This document shows positions 59,451 through 64,000 of a stretch of 64,000 bases of DNA, one piece after another (the stretch's first letter is position 1; each line of letters opens with the position of its first letter). The DNA comes from Salinispirillum marinum (GTDB taxonomy: Bacteria; Pseudomonadota; Gammaproteobacteria; Pseudomonadales; Natronospirillaceae), in the NCBI RefSeq assembly GCF_042651565.1, contig NZ_JBHSDF010000003.1, one strand, 5' to 3'. Made by a program: the position numbers and the translations under genes. The notes under the pieces were generated by a model. It was not told the origin of the DNA and made no database searches. It saw only the letters and a list, made by a program, of their open reading frames with translations.

Positions 59451-60913
59451 AACCTAGGCATGTTCTGTGGCTGACCGCCTTTCCACTCGCTCTTTTCAAC
59501 CATGTTATGGCCGAACAAGCACCCCTTAGCATGCCCGAGTATTTGCCCTTAGCGTTGCAGCACCATGTTTCGATACAGCAACATCAAGCGCGCTTGCCCG
59601 GTGAGCGCTTGGCGGTCAACGAAGCGCGCCAGCACTATCGCCCACAATTTACGCTAAGCTCTGGCTGGGAAGTGAATGAAACCGCACGGGTGGACAACAA
59701 AGCGCCGTTGCCAGACACGCCCTTTCAAGTTCAACAGGGAAGTTCAGTTGGGCTCGATGCCACTTGGACGTTACCCTTTGGTACGCAATTACAACTCGGC
59801 ACAGAACAACAATACGGCCAACAAACGGGTCAAACTGCTTCAGGCATACCGGAGAAATACCAGCACATTCAGCAGTATCAAGTGGAAGTCACACAGCCCT
59901 TGTTGCGTTCGTGGAAACCGGAGAATCAGCGTCTTCCTTTGCGTAGGGCCGAAACCGCTTTTGAGGAATATCAGCTCGAAGGCACGTTAGCGGAATGGGC
60001 GATCATGCGCGAAAGCTTGGAACGTTTGATTGCCGTGCAAGCGCAGTTTGACCGTGTTGCGGTGTTTCGTGAACTGGAAGAGGCCTATCGCTATTTACTG
60101 ACCGTAACAGAACAGCAACGCTTGGCGGGGCGTGCGACTGACCTGGACGTTGCCACTGCCGAACTGGAACTGGCCCGCCAAACCAATCAGCGCCAGCAGG
60201 AAGAACAACGGTATCTGGCCCGCCAAGCGGATCTGCGCCGCTCGCTCATTGGTGTAGAACTGCCTTCTGTTGCACCCTTTGCTTCACTGAACGACTTTAT
60301 TGCGTGGCTTTCAAGCGCTGCCAACCCCGACACCCCATATAACCCCTTGTTGACCCGTGAACACCCCGAATGGCAACAGCGCGTGCTCGCCCGCCAACAA
60401 GCGGAATACAACGTACGGGAAGCACAGCGCCAGCACTGGCCCACACTGGATGCGTTCTACCGCTATCAGCACGACGTCCGTGAACGCCTACCGGATACCG
60501 AAACCACCAGCTGGGGCGTGCGCTTAACGTATCGCATCAACAATGTACCCGTTTACGTCTCCCAACGGCGCGCTGAAGGCCAATGGTTGAGTGCGCAATG
60601 GGCGGAGCAGGATACGCAAGCGCAACTGCGGGCCGATGCTGAAAACTGGCAAGCGGAGTGGGCCATGCTGGGGCAACAAGCGGAGCTACTTAACCGTTCT
60701 GTCGAACTCACCGAGCGCGGACTGCACCAACAACGCCAGCGCCTGGAAGCCGGTTTTGCCAGCTTCAGAGACGTGCAACAGCAGCAACAAGCATTGCTAG
60801 ACCGACAACAAGAACGGGTGGAGCTGGACACCCAGCGTGCGCAAGCTTTGATAGAACGGCTGTATGCGCAGCAACCCACAATGGCCCAGTTGTGGGCGAA
60901 GGAGACTCGATGA
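59447..60913 (+). CDS. TolC-type outer-membrane channel of the exporter
   Basis: 488 residues from GTG 59447. A signal peptide (HVLWLTAFPLALFNHVMA) is followed by the two OEP repeats: long helices (ALQHHVSIQQHQARLPGERL, LEEAYRYLLTVTEQQRLAGRAT, DVATAELELARQTNQRQQEE) and barrel strands (LDATWTLPFGTQLQLGTEQ, TSWGVRLTYRINN). The repeat pattern and length match TolC-family exporters. A dedicated TolC in the operon shows that the system has its own complete tunnel. The stop overlaps the oxygenase start (ATGA). Confidence 0.9.
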   Translation: MKPRHVLWLTAFPLALFNHVMAEQAPLSMPEYLPLALQHHVSIQQHQARLPGERLAVNEARQHYRPQFTLSSGWEVNETARVDNKAPLPDTPFQVQQGSSVGLDATWTLPFGTQLQLGTEQQYGQQTGQTASGIPEKYQHIQQYQVEVTQPLLRSWKPENQRLPLRRAETAFEEYQLEGTLAEWAIMRESLERLIAVQAQFDRVAVFRELEEAYRYLLTVTEQQRLAGRATDLDVATAELELARQTNQRQQEEQRYLARQADLRRSLIGVELPSVAPFASLNDFIAWLSSAANPDTPYNPLLTREHPEWQQRVLARQQAEYNVREAQRQHWPTLDAFYRYQHDVRERLPDTETTSWGVRLTYRINNVPVYVSQRRAEGQWLSAQWAEQDTQAQLRADAENWQAEWAMLGQQAELLNRSVELTERGLHQQRQRLEAGFASFRDVQQQQQALLDRQQERVELDTQRAQALIERLYAQQPTMAQLWAKETR

Positions 60914-62067
60914 ACCACGCAGCACAAGTAACGGAAACCGCAGAACACTCAACGACCGAGACGTCAAACACAGAGCCTTCAAACACCGAACGGTTTGATA
61001 GCATTCAACACGCCCTCACTACATTGTTGCAACACGGGTATGAAAATCCGGAGCAAGTCCGCGGTGTGGTGCAGTTGGTGATTTTTACCGAGTCCGATGC
61101 CTTACCCCTGCGCTTGGAATTGCACGATGATGTCCACATCAGTGCAGCGTGGGACAGCGCCGCGCATGCCACCCTGCGCATGCCCTTAGCCACGGTACAA
61201 ACACTGATCGACACCATCGAATACGTGGATTTTCGTGACCCGGAGATCATCAGCACCATTACGCTTGACGGTGATCTGGATTTGGTCAACCACATTGCGA
61301 AGGCACTCTTGCGACCATCGAAGGACACCGAAGAGCGCTTTCATGCGGCGCAACACAAAGCCACGCCCGCGTATCAACTCACCGACATACCACGGCTGGA
61401 AAATCCGTCCGAACTCACTATTTTGCAAGCCTTGGCCGCAGGCCAACCGCTGATCATCACCGGCTTACCCATACGCACCGATGATTGGAGCCTGGAACGC
61501 CTCGAAAACACCTATGGCGATGTCCCCTTGCGCGTGCGCTCCGCCGAGCAAAAAGAAACCGTGGCGGAATTCATCGCGCGGGTTCGGGCGTCGGAGCATC
61601 AACAGGCGGAAGACATCATTGAAGGGCACACCAAAGCCTATACCGAAGGCTGTAGCCTGCCCGAAGCTCTGCATGCGGAATTCCTACCCAACCATTTTAT
61701 GCGCAGTGACTACATAGAACCGCAAATTTGGCTGGGTTCTGTGCCGGTCAATGTACCCGCCAGCAGCCTGCACCATGACCCCTTGGATGGCTTTTTGTAT
61801 CAGATCATGGGGCGCAAAAAACTGATGCTGTTCGCGCCCGACCAAGCGCCTTACCTGTACCCCATGAAAGCCTACAACAACTACCAACCTTGTTGGGTAA
61901 AACCCGAAGCACCGGACTATGCGCGTTACCCTTTGTACGCCCAAGCAAAAGGGCTGGAAGTGGTGTTGCACCCCGGAGAACTGCTGGTGCAACCGGCGGG
62001 GTGGTTTCATGCCGTGTACTGCTTGGACTCCCCAACCTTCTCGGTCAGTTATTTTCTGCGCCACTGA
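60910..62067 (+). CDS. JmjC/cupin-8 Fe(II) oxygenase with possible SCP2-like N-terminal region
   Basis: 385 residues from ATG 60910 (AAGGAG upstream). The C-terminal half (about 170-385) is a JmjC or cupin-8 fold: metal ligands His288 and Asp290 in SLHHDPLDGFLYQIMG, distal His367 in PAGWFHAVY, and FAPDQAPYLYP of the 2-oxoglutarate group. The N-terminal part (about 45-145) has LRLELHDDVHISAAW, ATLRMPLATVQTLID and TLDGDLDLVNHIAKAL, which look like SCP2 lipid-binding domains; this part is tentative. Such oxygenases hydroxylate residues of proteins or RiPP precursors. In this cluster the exported glycine-rich proteins are the obvious candidates. Confidence 0.82.
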   Translation: MNHAAQVTETAEHSTTETSNTEPSNTERFDSIQHALTTLLQHGYENPEQVRGVVQLVIFTESDALPLRLELHDDVHISAAWDSAAHATLRMPLATVQTLIDTIEYVDFRDPEIISTITLDGDLDLVNHIAKALLRPSKDTEERFHAAQHKATPAYQLTDIPRLENPSELTILQALAAGQPLIITGLPIRTDDWSLERLENTYGDVPLRVRSAEQKETVAEFIARVRASEHQQAEDIIEGHTKAYTEGCSLPEALHAEFLPNHFMRSDYIEPQIWLGSVPVNVPASSLHHDPLDGFLYQIMGRKKLMLFAPDQAPYLYPMKAYNNYQPCWVKPEAPDYARYPLYAQAKGLEVVLHPGELLVQPAGWFHAVYCLDSPTFSVSYFLRH

Positions 62068-62075
62068 GCCGAACC

Positions 62076-63464
62076 ATGACTGGATACGCTTGGGATACAT
62101 CTTTCATACAGGCGCGCTTGGCATCCGACATCTGGCCGGCAGAATGTGTCGCACTGAACGCCGAGATGCAGGCGCTTCGTACAGCTTGGGATGCCCTCGC
62201 TGTTCAGAAGGATGGCGAACTGGTCGGGCTGCTCGAGTCGTTTCTTGCGCTGGACCGCCACTACGAACGCCAGCAATCGATACTGGATTTGGCGCGTTTA
62301 ATGGGCGTGTCTGTTCCAGAAACCCTGCTAACCGCATGGGATACCCAAACCGATAGGCTGTCTGAACTCTGCGGCGCGTTTATTGAAGCAGTTTTGCAAG
62401 TGCCAAGTTCCACGTGGCAAACTCCAGCACTACAGCGTTATGCGGCGTGGGTTCAGTCGTTGGCGCCCATGCCCTTCACCCTTCCTGACCCCGTGAGCAA
62501 AACCTTACGCCGTGTCGGCGGCGAGTATGTGCAACACTTGCACAGCCAAACGCCGTTAACCCCAGAGCAGGGTGCGGAATGGCTCGCCCAGCGCGTTGAA
62601 ATAGACAGCAGAGCGCATAACGTACCGTGGTCCTATGCTTTGCGTTGTTGGGACAATGGCTTGCCCATCGAGCCATTTAAGCCTTCAGGTTATACTGCCG
62701 CGCACCGTTATTTCACCGACAAAGTACGCGCTACCGGCCACGTTCAGTTACCACTGCACCGATTCCGGCAGGATGAAGCTGATCGCATCAATCAGCATCG
62801 AATGTCAGCCGACGAAGCTATAGGGTGGATTGAGCAAGCAACAGAACATCCGACCATTAAAGCGACGATGCCGCAGGCCACGCACGTTATCCAACAGATC
62901 GTGCAAGAACAACGGTTGCAACTCAATGCTGACGATAATACGCATCCCCTCTGTGTGGATACCCCGTACGGCAGCTATGTGCAGGTCTATTTCGACGGCT
63001 CGGTGTTCAGTTTGATGAGCCTAGCCCATGAACTGGGGCATGCCATTCATCATGCCGAACATCGACACGAAAAGCGCGCCAGCCCGGATGCCGCCATGCC
63101 CTTGCCACCGCTGGTGTGTGAACAACGCGCCATCGGTTTTGAACGACAGGTCATTGCCGCCTTATTGGATTGTGCTATTCCTACAACGTTAAGAAACAGT
63201 CTGACCGAATATTTAACCTACCAAACCATTGAATTGGGTCAACGCCATGCCATGCTGCATGCGTTCGAAGCGGACTTGTATCGCCTACCCCGTATTACTG
63301 CTAAATCCGTATCGGACTTATGGCTAACTCATAACCGAGCCTTTTATGGCCCCTCTATTCATATTGACGACACCATGGCGCAGGATTGGTGTGATGTGCA
63401 GCATCTATTTACGGCACCTTTTTATTTGCAACTGTATGTGCATGTAATGATGCATCACCATTAA
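62076..63464 (+). CDS. M3-like zinc metallopeptidase (oligoendopeptidase F type)
   Basis: 462 residues from ATG 62076, eight bases after the oxygenase stop; the open frame continues upstream inside the oxygenase gene. The zinc site is SLAHELGHAIHHAEH (His318, His322) with the third ligand probably Glu349 in PPLVCEQRAIGFE, the spacing of the M3 clan. Before it, PYGSYVQVYFDGSVFSLM is typical of the M3 active-site neighbourhood; the N-terminal part is helical (ALDRHYERQQSILDLARLMG). No signal peptide, so it should act in the cytoplasm. Since the exporter's C39-like domain seems inactive, it may trim or turn over the glycine-rich proteins or their leader. The C-terminus is histidine-rich (MMHHH). 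Confidence 0.82.
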   Translation: MTGYAWDTSFIQARLASDIWPAECVALNAEMQALRTAWDALAVQKDGELVGLLESFLALDRHYERQQSILDLARLMGVSVPETLLTAWDTQTDRLSELCGAFIEAVLQVPSSTWQTPALQRYAAWVQSLAPMPFTLPDPVSKTLRRVGGEYVQHLHSQTPLTPEQGAEWLAQRVEIDSRAHNVPWSYALRCWDNGLPIEPFKPSGYTAAHRYFTDKVRATGHVQLPLHRFRQDEADRINQHRMSADEAIGWIEQATEHPTIKATMPQATHVIQQIVQEQRLQLNADDNTHPLCVDTPYGSYVQVYFDGSVFSLMSLAHELGHAIHHAEHRHEKRASPDAAMPLPPLVCEQRAIGFERQVIAALLDCAIPTTLRNSLTEYLTYQTIELGQRHAMLHAFEADLYRLPRITAKSVSDLWLTHNRAFYGPSIHIDDTMAQDWCDVQHLFTAPFYLQLYVHVMMHHH

Positions 63465-63879
63465 TAATGGAAACCGATCCGATTTCATTAAAGCGGATAC
63501 ACTAAGAAAATTCGACTTATTGCGCAGGAATATACAAGCCATTGACGTCATTATTTTACAATGATAGCGGAGTCATATTTAATCGATGAAATTGTTCTTA
63601 TTTCAAACCCTATGAATTTGACTAAATGAACAATTATTTTTGAAAAAATAGTTATAAAATTTTAAATAACTGTAATCCAAAAACATTGTGTGACCCGTAC
63701 AACCAAACAACGTTTAGCTGACGTTAAAAATTACCATTAGAGTAATTCTTCGTAACGAAGTTTAATAAGAAAATAATAATTAAGGAGCAGCAAAATTCAG
63801 TGAATGCTTCGGCAGGAGCTGAATACCGCTCACCAGCGGTTTTTAATAACTGAAATGAGAAAATTAAGGAAAAAGCAAC
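63465..63879. other. AT-rich intergenic region before the second glycine-rich gene
   Basis: 415 bases. Very AT-rich between 63570 and 63680. It has a short palindrome CTTCGT-A-ACGAAG near 63748-63760, the two-hairpin leader (63794-63845), and no long gene. A short stem ATCCG with CGGAT near 63477-63498 follows the peptidase stop but has no T run. Promoter elements for the second glycine-rich gene should lie here; I cannot choose one with confidence. Confidence 0.5.
63794..63845 (+). promoter_or_regulatory. Two-hairpin RNA leader of the second glycine-rich gene
   Basis: Hairpin 1 pairs ATTCAG (63795-63800) with CTGAAT (63819-63824) and carries an inner TGC-TTCG-GCA tetraloop hairpin. Hairpin 2 pairs ACCGCT (63825-63830) with AGCGGT (63835-63840) around CACC and is followed by TTTTT, like a terminator. 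The element aligns without gaps to 54084-54131, with a C-G to T-A change at the top of hairpin 2 and a repaired mismatch in hairpin 1. It ends about 40 bases before ATG 63880. Confidence 0.62.
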
Positions 63880-64000
63880 ATGAGTAAAATTACATTACGC
63901 AGGAATTCTGTTGATGCCATCAGTGGTGCCGTTTTTGGCGGAGGCGGTGGTGGTGGCGTAGGGTTTGGCAGTGCCAGTGGTGCTGGCTTTAGTTCGAGCG
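63880..64000 (+). CDS. Second glycine-rich protein of the same family (3' end outside window)
   Basis: The visible 40 codons start at ATG 63880 with AAGGA upstream. They read MSKITLRRNSVDAISGAVF, then seven glycines, VGFGSASGAGFSSS, and the frame is open at the right edge. The pattern MSK, Arg, Asn, VDxIxGxVF and the glycine tract are the same as in the protein at 54171, but no lysine cluster follows in the visible part. With the same leader RNA and position after the processing genes, it is a second member of the exported family. It shows that the cluster continues to the right. Confidence 0.8.
   Translation, partial: MSKITLRRNSVDAISGAVFGGGGGGGVGFGSASGAGFSSS

Noticed and set aside
61890..62075. 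N-terminal extension of the M3 peptidase
   Set aside because: The extra 62 codons are a shadow of the oxygenase gene; ATG 62076 is just after its stop.

Overview
The window is from a Gram-negative gammaproteobacterium, most likely a marine Oceanospirillales/Pseudomonadales-type organism. This is inferred from gene content and order, not from a database match. Positions about 27-52 kb carry a block whose order closely follows the Pseudomonas aeruginosa twitching-motility region as I remember it: gshB-pilGHIJK-chpABC-rsmE, and pilU-pilT-yggS-proC-yggT-metX-metW-DUF4426-rdgB-hemW, with tonB and ruvX nearby. No rRNA, tRNA, CRISPR array or insertion sequence was found.

Layout. (1) 0-9.4 kb, housekeeping and catabolic genes: an incomplete serine hydrolase, dtd, a histidine phosphatase, tmcA, a proline iminopeptidase, a glutathionyl-hydroquinone reductase, then a minus-strand set of aspartoacylase, Fe(II) oxygenase and isoaspartyl-peptidase-like amidohydrolase. 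(2) 9.7-12 kb, a divergent polar amino acid ABC transporter (ATPase and two permeases, no binding protein). (3) 12.2-23.5 kb, a defence island on the plus strand: hsdR, an AAA ATPase with a possible nuclease-type C-terminus, hsdM, hsdS, then a SIR2-HerA pair, a DUF3800 protein and an unrecognised protein, ending in the broken tail of another gene. (4) 23.6-26.6 kb, an HDOD/EAL-like protein and an Aer-like chemoreceptor. (5) 26.7-52.2 kb, the Pil-Chp chemosensory system, the PilT/PilU retraction ATPases and the housekeeping genes named above.

(6) 52.5-64 kb is the most unusual part: an apparently dedicated type I secretion cluster. It has two HlyC-type lysine acyltransferase-like genes (one without the expected catalytic His), a glycine-rich protein whose N-terminus holds an 11-glycine tract and then a lysine cluster, an AT-rich secreted protein of unknown role, an ABC exporter with a degenerate C39-like domain, an HlyD-type adaptor, a TolC-type outer-membrane channel, a JmjC/cupin oxygenase with a possible SCP2-like N-terminal region, and an M3-like metallopeptidase. 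A second glycine-rich gene with the same N-terminal pattern starts at 63880 and leaves the window. The two glycine-rich genes are preceded by matching two-hairpin RNA leaders. My reading is a system for making, fatty-acylating and exporting a family of small glycine-rich proteins that are not RTX proteins. The family assignments are seen or recognised; the integrated function is inference.
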